Assembly: GCA_028571685.1 (NCBI GenBank)
Contig: CM053140.1
Coordinates: 222,413,323-222,477,322, forward strand
Source: Heterohyrax brucei
Taxonomy: Eukaryota > Chordata > Mammalia > Hyracoidea > Procaviidae
Reading direction: 5' to 3'
DNA: 64,000 nt
Below the pieces are notes generated by a model. That model had not been told where the DNA came from, made no database searches, and saw nothing but the letters and a program-made list of their open reading frames with translations. Made by a program: the position numbers and the translations under genes. Shown in pieces: positions 54,250 through 64,000 of the stretch (the first letter of the stretch is position 1; each line of letters opens with the position of its first letter).

Positions 54250-56355
54250 GAATAATTTTAAAAGAGTCATAAGTGAACTTGAATTTCAATAGATTAAATC
54301 ATTAAAGATAATTTAACAGAAAAAATACCAAAATACAAAGTATACAAATGAAAAGATAACATAATTTAGCATCCAAGAGCTAAGGGATAGTATCAAGCAG
54401 TCAGATATACGTATAATGTGAATCCTAGAAGAAGAAGAGAAAAAAAATGAGAAGAATATCTGAAAAAAGCCAACACTGCTTCCATTGAGTCAATTCTGAC
54501 TCATAGCAACCCTGTACAATGGGGTAGAACTGCCCCATAGAGTTTCTAAGAAGTGGTCGGTGGATTCAAACCACAGATCTTTCCCTTAGCAGTCAAGCTC
54601 TTAAGCCACTGTACTACCAAGGCTTCAATAAAAGCCTTTATTTTTACAATTTTTTTATGAAAGATGTCAAAACACAAATCTAAGAATATCAGAGAACACC
54701 AAGTAAGATAAATACTAAAAACAAACAAACAAAATATAGCAAGATATATTAAGAATGCATTAAATCAAACACTAAAAGAAATCTTGAAGGCAGCCAGATT
54801 TCAAAAGAAAGAAAGAAATATGCACTGCATATAGAGGAACAAGAAGAAAATAGTTATAGGAGGGAACGTTTCACCAGAAAATATGCAATCATTATTATCA
54901 GGTTGTACTATAAGAAATTCTGAAGCTTTTCAGTCAGAAAGACAAGTTTAGAACTTTACAAGGAAATGGAGAATGCTAGAAATGTATGAACGAAGGTAAA
55001 TAAAAAAATTATTATTTCATTTTTTTAAACTGTTCTGGAAGAAGACTGTCTAATGAAAAATGAGTAGCAATAAATTTTATATTTATAGCCTCTGTAAAAG
55101 TGAGACAGAAACAGGACATGGGATGAGACAGAGAATTTGAGAATATATCCTTTTATGGGCATTGCTGTGTGTGTGAAGCAGAATAATATTGTTTAAAGGA
55201 AGACTGTGGTTAACTAAAGATGCTTATTTTAAATCATAGAGAAACTTTTAATTTTAATTTTCAAAAAGACACACGTAAAAGGACAAACATGTAGACAGAG
55301 TACAATTATAAAAAACAATCAGAAAGAAGGCAGAAAAAGTGGTTAAAGAGAAAAAAGTAAATATAACAAAGAAAAACAACAAGATGTTGCATTTTAATTT
55401 AAACATATCAATATTACATCAAGTAAAACATCAATATAACATCAAATGATCTAAACATGTCAATTAAAAAATAGATTGTCGGATAATATTTAAAAATATA
55501 AAGACCCAACTACATAGTGTCTACAATAAACATACTCCAAATATTATGAAATGTATACATTAAAAGTAAAACAATGAACAAAAAAAAAACTCCATACAGA
55601 CACTAGTCAAAACAATGCAGAAGTATGTACTACTATCAGAAGTATGTACTACTATCAGACAAACTAGAAATCAGAACAAGGAATATTAGCAGGAATGAAA
55701 AAGGCTAATACCTAATAATATAGTAATAAATTCTCCAAAAGGACATAATTCTAAAAATCTATGTACTTAAAAGAACTTCAAAATACCTGAAACAAGAACC
55801 AATAAAACTAAAAGAAAAAATAAGGAAATACTCAATTAATAACTCTTAGTTAATAGAGACTTCAAAATTCTTTTCTCAGTAATCCAGAGGACAGAAAATA
55901 AGTTAAACTACAAAAGATCTAAGTAACACTGTAAACAAAAGTGATCTGACATTCACTCAAAAATGCAGATTCAACTTCTTTTCAAGTGCACAGGGATCAC
56001 TCAAACATTCACCAAGATAAAGCATACAGAAGTCTATTTAAAAAATAATAATAAAATAAAGTAGCCTTGGTAAATTTAAAAGAATTTAATTCATACAAAG
56101 TATACCCTCTAACAAAAATAGAACTAAACTACAAAACAAACCAGAAAGGTATCTAAGAAGTCCTCATATATTTGGATATTAATCCCATGGGTCAAATAGG
56201 AATTAACAAATAAATTAGAAAATATTTTTAGTTGAGGGAAAATGAAAATACAACACATGAAAGTGTTCAAGTTGCAACTAAATCAACGCTTAAAAGGAGA
56301 TTCATAGCATTATACGCTTACGTTACCTCAAACCTATATCTAAATGGCCAAATTA
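54250..56355 (+). mobile_element. Ancient L1 (ORF1 end and ORF2 endonuclease), right of the RTE
   Basis: Blocks in order: AGCATCCAAGAGCTAAGGGA (ORF1, about 54370), an ORF1 C-terminal block near 54790-54950, an endonuclease block GACCCAACTACATAGTGTCT (about 55505), EN-end blocks near 55930-56040, then TACAAAACAAACCAGAAAGG. An AfroSINE (54466-54627) and a perfect 19-base tandem duplication (AAGTATGTACTACTATCAG, 55621-55658) lie within it. No open frame. Confidence 0.7.
54466..54627 (-). mobile_element. AfroSINE, complete
   Basis: Antisense: ACTGCTTCCATTGAGTCAAT, then AATGGGGTAGAACTGCCCC, AGAGTTTCTAAGAAGTGGTC and TAGCAGTCAAGCTCTTAAGC. Inserted in the ancient L1. Confidence 0.87.
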
Positions 56356-58840
56356 AGAAACTAAAAATTGTCACAAGGAGAAGTACGACAACTTGATAAA
56401 CCATCACAAAATAAGAGACTGAAAAAGTAATAAAAAAAAAACTACCAACCAAAAAGAGTCCTGGCCCAAATGTTTTCACTAGTGAATTCTGCCAAGCTTT
56501 TAGAGAAGAGTGAATTCCAATACTAATGAGGCTATTTCACAACATAGAAAAGGACAGAATACTCCCAAATTTATTTTATGAAGCCAGCAAAACACTGATA
56601 CCAAAGCCAGGGAAAGATCCCACAAAAAAAGAATACTACAGACAAATATCATTCATGAACCTAGAGCAAAACTCTTCAGTGAAATCTTAGCCAATAGAAT
56701 TCAGCAACACATAAAAACAAATAATAATAATTCATCATGACCAAGCTGGACTCATACCAGGGATGCAAGCCTGATTCAAAATCAGGAAAACAGAGTGATC
56801 AACCACATAAGTAACTCAAAGGATAAGAATCAGCTAACTTTGCCAATTGATGCAGAAAAGGCATTTGACAAACTCCAACACCCATTCATGTAAAAACTCT
56901 CAGCAAAGTAGGAATAGGAGGAAAATTCCTCAGTGCAGTATGGGGTATCCACGCAAAGCCAACCACCTACATCATCCTGAATGGAGAGAGATTGAAAGAA
57001 TTCCCATTGAGAATGGGAACTAGACAATGATGCCCACTGTCACCACTCTCACTCAGTATTGTTCTAGAGGTTTTAGACAGAGCATTCAGACAAGACAAAG
57101 AAATAAAAGGCATCCACATGTGCAAACCTGAAGTAAAAATCTCCCTGTTTGCAAATGATATGATCATATACACAGGGAATCCTAAACCATCCATAAGGAA
57201 ACCTCTGGAACTAATAGTTCAGCAAAGTAGCAGGATATAAGATAAACGTAAGTAAATTGGTAGGATTCCTTTAACAAGAAGAACACCAGAGGAAATGACC
57301 AAATCAATACCATTTACTGTAGTCCCCAAGAAGATAAATACTTAGGAATAAATCTAACCAGGGAAACAAGAGATCTATACAGAGAGAATTACAAGACCCT
57401 AATACAAGAAACCAAAAGAGATTCACGTAAATGGAGAAACCTACCCTGATCATGGATAGGAAGACTTAACATTGTGAAAATGTCTGTTTAACCCAAAGTG
57501 ATCTACATATACAGTACAATCAGAATACAAACTCCAGTGACATTTTTTAATGAGAATGAGCAATAAATCACCAATTTTGTTTGTAAAAGGAAGAAACCCT
57601 GGATAACTAAAGCACTACTCAAAAAGAGGAAGACAGTGGGAGGCCTCCCACTGCCTGACCTTAGAACCTATTACACTGACACAGTAGTCAAAACAGCCTG
57701 GTACTGGTGCAAAGAGACACATACACCAATGGAATGAAATAAAGAATCCAGAAATACTGCCATCCTCTTACAAACAGTTGATATTCAACAAAGTGTCAAA
57801 GGTTGAAAACTAGGGTAGAAACAATCTCTTTAACAAATGATGTTGGCAAAATTGGATATCCATCTACAAAAAAAGTGAAACAAGACCCATGTCTCACAGC
57901 TTACACAAAAACTAATTCTGAATGGATCAAAGACCTAAATATCAAACCTAAACAATTAAGGTCATGCAAGAAAAAACAGAGTAAATAATGGAAGTTCTAA
58001 TACACAGCTTAGACAGGCTTGAAAAACTGACAAAATGTGAACAGAAGAGAAAATAGATAAATGAGAACTACTAAGAATCAAACACTTTTGCTCAAGCAAA
58101 ACTTTATCAGGAGAGTTAAAAGCCTACCTACCGAATGGGAAAAAATAATTAGCAACTGTACGTTGGACTAATGTCTGATTTCCATAATCTACAAGATACT
58201 GCAAAACACCAACAAGAAAAAGGTAAATAACCCAATTAAGCAATGGGGAAAGGAGATGGGCACACACTTCAGCAGGGAAGGCATCCAGGTAGCCAAAAGA
58301 CACATGAGGAAATGCTCACGATCATAGATATTAGAGAAATCCACGTCAAAACTACAATGAATACTGTCTGATCCTAACAAAGTTGGCCACAATTCTAAAA
58401 ACACAAAACAGCAAATGCTGGAGAGGCTGCAGAGAGACTGGAACTCTCCCACATTTCTGGTACAATTACAAAATGGTACAACATCTTTGGAAAGCAATTT
58501 GGTGCTTCCTTAAAAAGCCAGAAATAGAAATATCATTTGATCCAGTAACCCCACTGCTCAGAATATATCCTACAGAAATAAAGCCAGTCACATGAAAGAT
58601 ACAAGCATGTGAATGTTTATTGCAGTGCTGTCCACAATAGCAAAAAGATGAAATCAACCTAGATGCCCATCAACAGTTTCATCGATAAACTATGGTACAC
58701 AGGTTCAATGAAACATTACACAATGATAAAGAACAACGATTATTTGAGGAAGCATCCCATAATCTTGTTTCAACTGAAAGACATTATGCTGAGTGAAATC
58801 AACTGTAAAAGGACAAATATTATATGACACCCCTGCTATA
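56356..58840 (+). pseudogene. L1-F ORF2 (RT and C-terminal domain), broken
   Basis: RT blocks: KKSPGPNVFTSEFCQ-like at about 56450, [12 protein letters not shown] at about 56843-56878 (motif A intact), and the catalytic FADD box reading FAND at about 57150. Downstream are SSRIDKT-like and [13 protein letters not shown] blocks, then the conserved C-terminal region with TLPHFWYNYKMVQHLWKAIW at 58437-58500 (part of the 58383-58595 frame) and YFTSEIKDMLSEIN-like sequence near 58770. The normal stop is changed and the frame is broken repeatedly. Confidence 0.8.
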
Positions 58841-59765
58841 AGGACTTAAAAATAGACTTATGCACAGAGAAGAAGACTCTTTGACAGCAACAAGGGTGAA
58901 GAGAGAGAGAGAGGGTTGGGCATAGAGTAGATAGTCAACAGAATTTTGTTTGGGTGAAAGCAGTGACTGCATAAAGTCACTGCATAAAGTAGATCAATTT
59001 CACAGGACTTCACTATAACTGAAAGGTTTTCTAAACTCACCCTAATATTTCAAAGGATAGAGTAGCAGCGACAGGGGGTCTGGGACTATGTATTCAGAGG
59101 ACCTCAAGGCCAATTGGCATAATTAGTCTATTGCTAAGAGAGTCTTCTGTACCCCATGTTAGTGAGTGGCGTCTGGGGTCTTAATACTAGCAAGCTACCA
59201 TCTGAGATACACCAAGTTGTCCTAACTCATCTGGAAGAGATGATCACCAAGAACAACAAAAGCGTGAGGGGAAAAGAGCCTAGGAGACAGAAGGACTCAT
59301 ATGAATGGAAGACTGTATCAACATGGGAACAGAAGAACAAGATGGTGTCCAGCCACCATAAAAGACAGCTGTGATGGGGAACACAATGCAGAGACCCTGA
59401 GACAGCATGAAAAAAAGAGATGTGCATCCCAAGAAATCTACTAAAAGACCTGAATTAAGGATCCAACAGCCTGGAGGGTCCCCTAGGAACGTGGCCCCTA
59501 TACCTGCTGCTGTCCCTGACCAGAAACCAGTAATGAGCCAACTCTTCACACAAGAATGGACTGGACTCAGGAACACAGTGTGAGCATATGGTGTGTGTGC
59601 TTTATGGCTGCATGCATTTATAGGAGGATGTCCTACTGGTCTCTTTCTGATGGGAGAGAAGAGGGTGGAGTAGCAGACAGATGTTTGTTAAGAGGATACT
59701 AGATATATAGAGGGAAAAGGAGAACTGTGCTGTCACTGGATGGAGAGAGCAGAGGATGCTTCAGA
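58841..59765 (+). other. L1-F 3' UTR
   Basis: Sense counterpart of the L1-C and L1-D 3' UTRs: GAGAGTCTTCTGTACCCCAT near 59140, GGGGTCTTAATACTAGCAAG near 59175 and CAGGAACACAGTGTGAGC near 59570. It contains a (GA)n run near 58897 and a 13-base duplication (CTGCATAAAG twice, 58967-58991). It stops near 59765 without the usual poly(A). Confidence 0.72.
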
Positions 59766-59779
59766 TGGGGGGGCATGGA

Positions 59780-60360
59780 AAACCGACTTCCAACCAAGAA
59801 TTAGACGTCCTGCAAAACTGTGGGGATGTGTATGTTTGGAAAGACTGTGAAATACTGCTTACCCTAACCTTGTCTGTGTTTAGATAGGGACTTGTCCTTA
59901 AAATGGCAAAAGCCCTTAAGACTGGAAAACCACGATGTGCTGAAAACAACATTTACTGAGACTAGTTCAAGGACTTTCCCTCCCACTCCCTGTGAATGCT
60001 TCTTCTTCTTTTGAAGTAAAGAACACTGACAAGATACCTTTTCTCACTTTCCCGGCAAAAAACTTGTTTACTTTGCTCACTAAAAGCTGGTGGGTTAAAC
60101 AAACTGGGGTCAGTCTCTACTCGCAGGAGATTGTCCCTTTTCTGCCCACAGCAAACAAAAGTTTGTTGTCAGTGTGATTTTTCAAACTCAGACTCTCACA
60201 CACATCACACCCGTAAGTGGTGTCCCATTTCATGCCAGTCCATGGTGCCCCATTTCACACTGTTACATGGTGTCCCGTCTCACACCTTCAAGTGATGTCC
60301 TGTGTTAACCACACCTATGGGACACTATGGCTAGTGTCCCATGTGAAACGTGCCAACACA
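59780..60360 (+). other. LTR-like stretch with a short tandem array
   Basis: A stretch unlike L1, between two L1s. It has GC-moderate U3-like sequence and a TTTCTGCCC...GTTTGTTGTC region. At 60205-60350 it has about four copies of a ~25-base unit of the form (C)ATGGTGTCCCRTYTCACAC. Each unit starts with TGGTG, recalling a retroviral primer-binding site, but I could match none to a known tRNA end. A candidate ERV LTR and leader, not certain. Confidence 0.35.
60205..60350 (+). repeat. Short tandem array, ~25-bp unit
   Basis: Units start at about 60217 (GTGGTGTCCCATTTC), 60242 (ATGGTGCCCCATTTC), 60267 (ATGGTGTCCCGTCTC) and 60291 (AGTGATGTCCTGTG). The reverse-oriented GGGACACTATGG and GTGTCCCATGTG follow near 60320-60345. 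Confidence 0.7.
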
Positions 60361-60377
60361 GAACTGTCTTTCTTTCT

Positions 60378-60548
60378 TTTTTTTATTATGACTGAGTGAA
60401 AATGTACATTCCCACATAAATTTACATGCCCACCTATATGCAGCTTCCACCGCTCTCCCTGCCCAGTGACAGCACACTATTCCTCTCTGCTCCATTCATG
60501 TCTCATCCTCCCAACAGTCTCCTTTTCCCTTCTCTCCACCCATTCCTC
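60378..60548 (-). other. Inverted L1 3'-UTR tip
   Basis: TTTTTATTATGACTGAGTGA, then ACATTCCCACATAAATTTAC and GCCCACCTATATGCAGCTTC, the antisense L1 3' tip also seen at 6.23 kb, 8.36 kb and 27.63 kb. Confidence 0.8.
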
Positions 60549-60550
60549 TT

Positions 60551-60660
60551 ACAAATATGTAGATGAAATAAAGACATTCTCAGATAAACAGAAACTTAAG
60601 AGAGTTTGTAAAAACCAAAACAAACCTACAAGAAATATTATCTGTCTTTAAGGAGACAAG
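60551..60660 (+). pseudogene. L1-G ORF1, last ~35 codons
   Basis: YVDEIKTFSDKQKLKRVCKN, then NKPTRNIICL: the C-terminus of ORF1p, matching 3230-3300 of L1-A. Cut on the left at the inversion junction. Confidence 0.72.
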
Positions 60661-60852
60661 GCAAGACTCAACATCCAGAAACCTACTCAGTTAGGGAAGA
60701 CACAAAACTCAATCAAAGCTATAATATTACTAGAAGGGATTCAGTGATCATATCATGAAAGCCATGATACCATCGCATTAGAAAGAGGAATATACTACAA
60801 TAGTTATTGTCCTTTCAAATGGAAAGGGAGTTAATAAGCTATGTAGAAGTTA

Positions 60853-60936
60853 AAATTGGGTTTAAACTTAGGTTATAAAGGGGGATCATAGAAGAAATTG
60901 GGTTTAAACTTAGGTTATAAAGGGGGATCATAGAAG
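60853..60936. repeat. Perfect 42-bp tandem duplication
   Basis: AATTGGGTTTAAACTTAGG and the following bases through GGATCATAGAAGA occur twice, with a 42-base offset and no mismatch seen. It lies in the L1-G inter-ORF spacer. The same position in L1-A has one copy. Confidence 0.95.
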
Positions 60937-61109
60937 AAGCCACAAAGGACAACAAAGATGCAGCATATCAAAACAAGAAATTTAATGCAGGAGTCTCAAT
61001 AAACTCATAACCAACACAGAAAAGGATGAAAGAAGAATGACTCAGTACACAACATTAGGAGCAACAGAGAAAACACCAACACAAAAATACATCAAAATGA
61101 CAGCCCTAA

Positions 61110-64000
61110 AACACATACCAATCAATAATTTTACTGAATGTAAATGGACTGAATGAGTCACTAAAGTGACAATAATTGCCATCTTGGATCAAAAAATACA
61201 ACCTGTCTTTTATGTGTCACTTATAAGAACCTCACCTTAGACTTAAAGATATGAACAAACTGAAAATTAAAGGATAAAATAATATATACCAAGCTAAAAA
61301 TATACAAAGAAGCAGGTGTGGCAATACCAATCTCAGTGTGCAGGGATGGTCCCTATTAATTGCTGAAAGGTTCAATGTACAGACAGGACTTAATAATATT
61401 AAATATTTATGCACCCAGTATTAGAGCATCTAAATACATTTAACAAACAGTGACTACACTGAAATAGGAGATAAATCCCTAAACAACAATAGTGGGACAC
61501 TTCAACACTCCACTTTCAATGTTGGACAGAAGATCTAGAAAAAAGAACTCAATAAAGACACAGATCTTCTTGAACCAACTAGACCTCATTGACATACAGA
61601 ACTTTTTATCCTTCGACAGATAAGTACATCTTCTTCTTCAACGCACTTGCAATGTTTTCCAGAATAGACCATGTGTTAGGACATAAAGAAAATCTCAACA
61701 AAATCCAAATCATTGAATTATTGCAGAGCATCATCTCGGACCATAAAGCCATAAAAGTCTGAATCAGTAGATGAAAAAACATAGATAGAAAGTGGAACTC
61801 ATGGAAATTGAACAACACCTTGCTCAAAAAGCCATGGATTATAGGGGAAATCAAGGATGACATTAAGATGTTTATGGATTCTAATGAGAATAAAAACACT
61901 TCCTACCAGAACCTACGGGATACAGCCAAAGCAGTGCTCAGAGGTCAGTTTTTTCCTACAAATGCACACATCTGGAAGGAAGAAAAGACCAAAACTGAAG
62001 AATTAAGCCTACAGCTTGAACAAGTAGAAAGAGAGCAAAAGAGGAACCCCTCGCTCACCAGATGAAAACATCATAAACATTAGAGCAGAACTAACTGAAT
62101 TAGAGAACAGAACAATTGAAACAATTGATATGACCAAAAGCTGGTGTCTCGAAAAGACTGACAAAATTGACAAACCACTGGCTAAACTTATTAAAGAAAA
62201 ACAGGAAAGGAAACAAACAACCAGAATAAGAAACAAAATGAGAGATGTCACAACAGATCCAACAGAAATCAAAAGTCACATAACAGAATACTACAAAAGA
62301 CTGTACTCTAACATATTTGAAAATCCAGAAGAAACGGACAAATTCCTAGATTTATATAACCTACCAAAATTATCACAAGGAGAAGTAGAATGAGTTAATA
62401 AACCCATCACAAAGGACAAGATTGAAAAAGTCATCAAAAAGCTACCAACCAAAAAAAGCCCTGGCCAAGGTGGCCTCACTGCAGAATTCTACCAGGCTTT
62501 CAGAGAAATGTTAACTCCAACACCTACTGAAGCATTTCACAGCATAGAAAGGGATGGAATGCTCCCAAGTTCAATCTATGAAACCAGCATAACCCTGAAA
62601 CCAAAGCCAGGACGAGATCCAACAAAAAAGGAGAATTACAAACCAACATCACTCATGAACCTAGGTGCGAAAATCATCAACAACATCCTTACCAGTAGAA
62701 TTCAACAACATATCAAAAAAAATAATTCATCATGACCAAGTTAGATTCACACCTGGGATGCAAGCCTGGTTCAACATCAAAAAAAGAATTAAGGTGATCA
62801 ACCACATAAATAACATAAAAGATAAGAATCACCTGATTTTGCCAATTGATGCAGAAAAGGTATTTGGCAAAGTCCAACACCCATTCATGCTAAAAACTCT
62901 CAGCAAAATAGGAATAAAAGGAAAATTCCTCAGTGAAACAAGTGCCATCTATGCAAAGCAGATCGCCTACATCATCCTGAATGGAGAGAGACTGAAACAG
63001 TTCCCCTTGAGAACAGAAACTAGACAAGGATGCCTGTTCTCACCTCTCCTACTCAACATTGTACCAGAAGTTCTAGCCAGAGCAATAAGACAAGACAAGG
63101 AAATAAAGGGCATCCACATCAACAAAGAGGAAGTAAAAATCTCCCTATTTGAAGATGACATGATTGCATACACACAGAATCCTAAAGAATCCATAAGTAA
63201 ACTACTCACACTGATAGAAGAGTTCAGCAAAGTCTCAGGATACAAGATAAACATAGCTAAATCACTAGGAATCCTTTACTCCAACAAAGAGATCATTAAA
63301 GAAGAAATTACCAAATCAATACAATTTGCTATAGCCCCCAAGAAGAGAAAATATCTAGGAATAAATTTAACTAGAGAAATAAGAGCCCTACACAAACAGA
63401 GCTAGAAGATCCTACTGCAAGAAACAAAGAGAGACTTACATAAAAGGAGAAACCTGCTCATGGATAGGAAGACTTAGTATTGTGAAAATATCCATTTTAT
63501 CCAAAGCCATCTACATATACAGTGCAATCCCAATGCAAATTCCAGTGTCATTTTTTAATGAGATAGAGAAAAAATCACCAATTTAGTTTGGAAAGGGAAA
63601 AAATCCCAGATAAGCAAAGTGCTACTGAAGAAGAACGAACCAGGAGGCCCTCTCACTATCCAACTTTAGAACTTATTACACTGCCACAGTAGTGGAAACA
63701 GCCTGGTACTGGTACAAAAAGAGACATATAGACCAATAGAACAGAAATAAGAACCAACAGATGCCACCCTCCTCCTAGGAACAGTTGATACTCAATCGAG
63801 GCCCTAAGATAGTAACCTTGGGTAAAAGTGGTCTCTTTAACAAAGGTGTGGGCAAAATTGGATAACTATCTGCAAAAAATTGAAACAAGACCCATGTCTC
63901 ACACCTGACACAGAAAACAACTCAAACTGGATAAAATACCTAAATAGCAAACCTAAAACGATAAAGATCATGCAGAAAAAAAATAAGATCAACGATAAAA
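61110..64000 (+). pseudogene. L1-G ORF2, endonuclease to C-terminal domain, broken
   Basis: Starts at the LNVNGLN-like block (about 61135). The endonuclease blocks IYAPSIRASKYI-like (61415) and FNTPLS-like (61505) are disrupted. Open pieces: 61808-62065, 62130-62393, 62508-62735 and the longest frame of the window, 246 codons at 62665-63405. That frame covers motif [10 protein letters not shown] at about 62842 (Asp kept, downstream D to G) and the FADD box as FEDD at about 63151. It continues through [19 protein letters not shown] and into ALHKQS then stop. Conserved C-terminal blocks continue to 64000. Confidence 0.84.

Larger units (their letters stand above)
56356..59765 (+). mobile_element. 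LINE-1 copy L1-F, 5'-truncated in ORF2
   Basis: Sense. Starts within ORF2 at the region preceding RT (GTCACAAGGAGAAGTACGAC, matching 62.37 kb of L1-G), runs through RT and the C-terminal domain to the 3' UTR, and ends near 59765 short of the usual 3' tip. It directly follows the ancient L1, with no obvious target duplication. Confidence 0.83.
60378..64000 (+). mobile_element. LINE-1 copy L1-G with an inverted 3'-end segment; continues past the window
   Basis: The left 170 bases (60378-60548) are a poly(T) plus complement of the L1 3' tip. From about 60551 the sequence is sense L1: ORF1 end, spacer, and ORF2 into its C-terminal region at 64000. This is the order expected if an antisense L1 insertion underwent twin priming, so that its upstream part came in inverted. 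Two independent insertions remain possible, and the right end lies outside the window. Confidence 0.82.

Noticed and set aside
1..64000. A new defence, metabolic or regulatory gene system
   Set aside because: I went through all open frames above about 60 codons. Those with recognisable motifs are L1, RTE or mariner pieces, and the remainder are short, isolated and without domain signals.

Overview
This window is a piece of mammalian nuclear DNA made almost entirely of transposable-element remains. I found no host protein-coding gene, no functional RNA gene and no CpG island. The lineage is Afrotheria (elephant, manatee, hyrax, tenrec and relatives). The evidence is about 18 copies of a tRNA-headed SINE of AfroSINE type, two RTE-clade LINEs whose 3' tail the SINE shares, and several relatively young L1 elements with a common, lineage-style 3' UTR. 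An elephant-like genome is my best guess, but the sequence alone does not fix the species. All family names come from recognising consensus-like sequence by eye. No database was searched, and boundaries are good to roughly 5-50 bases.

Layout. 0.2-0.9 kb: an old tandem array. 1.3-6.2 kb: L1-A (+), with 5' UTR, ORF1 and most of ORF2. 6.2-7.95 kb: L1-B (-), internally deleted from ORF1 straight to the 3' UTR. 8.36-14.1 kb: L1-D (-), lying inside an older L1. 14.4-16.26 kb: two abutting mariner elements, the first a fold-back form. 16.3-21.7 kb: mostly unassigned sequence with MIR, L2, hAT and AfroSINE relics. 21.7-27.6 kb: shredded ancient L1 carrying LTRs and AfroSINEs. 27.6-34.9 kb: L1-C (-), the most complete L1, with a 5' UTR built of two ~297-bp monomers. 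35-36.6 kb: nested LTRs. 36.8-38.8 kb: RTE copy 1 (+). 38.9-50.4 kb: low-density region with (TG)n, L2, MIR, AfroSINEs, one LTR and an L1 3' end. 50.4-56.35 kb: ancient L1 split by a near-full-length RTE (-), which itself holds an AfroSINE. 56.36-59.8 kb: L1-F (+). 59.8-60.35 kb: LTR-like stretch. 60.4-64 kb: L1-G, with an inverted 3'-end segment, running off the window.

How the pieces relate. L1 ORF2 (endonuclease plus reverse transcriptase) and ORF1 (RNA-binding protein) are the machinery that made the L1 copies. The RTE reverse transcriptase is the likely driver of AfroSINE, because both end in the same tail. The MaLR-type LTRs are non-coding relics of endogenous retroelements. Every coding segment is broken by stops or frameshifts, so I describe them as pseudogenes. 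The main interest is structural: a fold-back mariner, an L1 promoter monomer array with YY1-like motifs, an ORF1-to-3'UTR deletion, a twin-priming-like inversion, and a datable stack of nested insertions.
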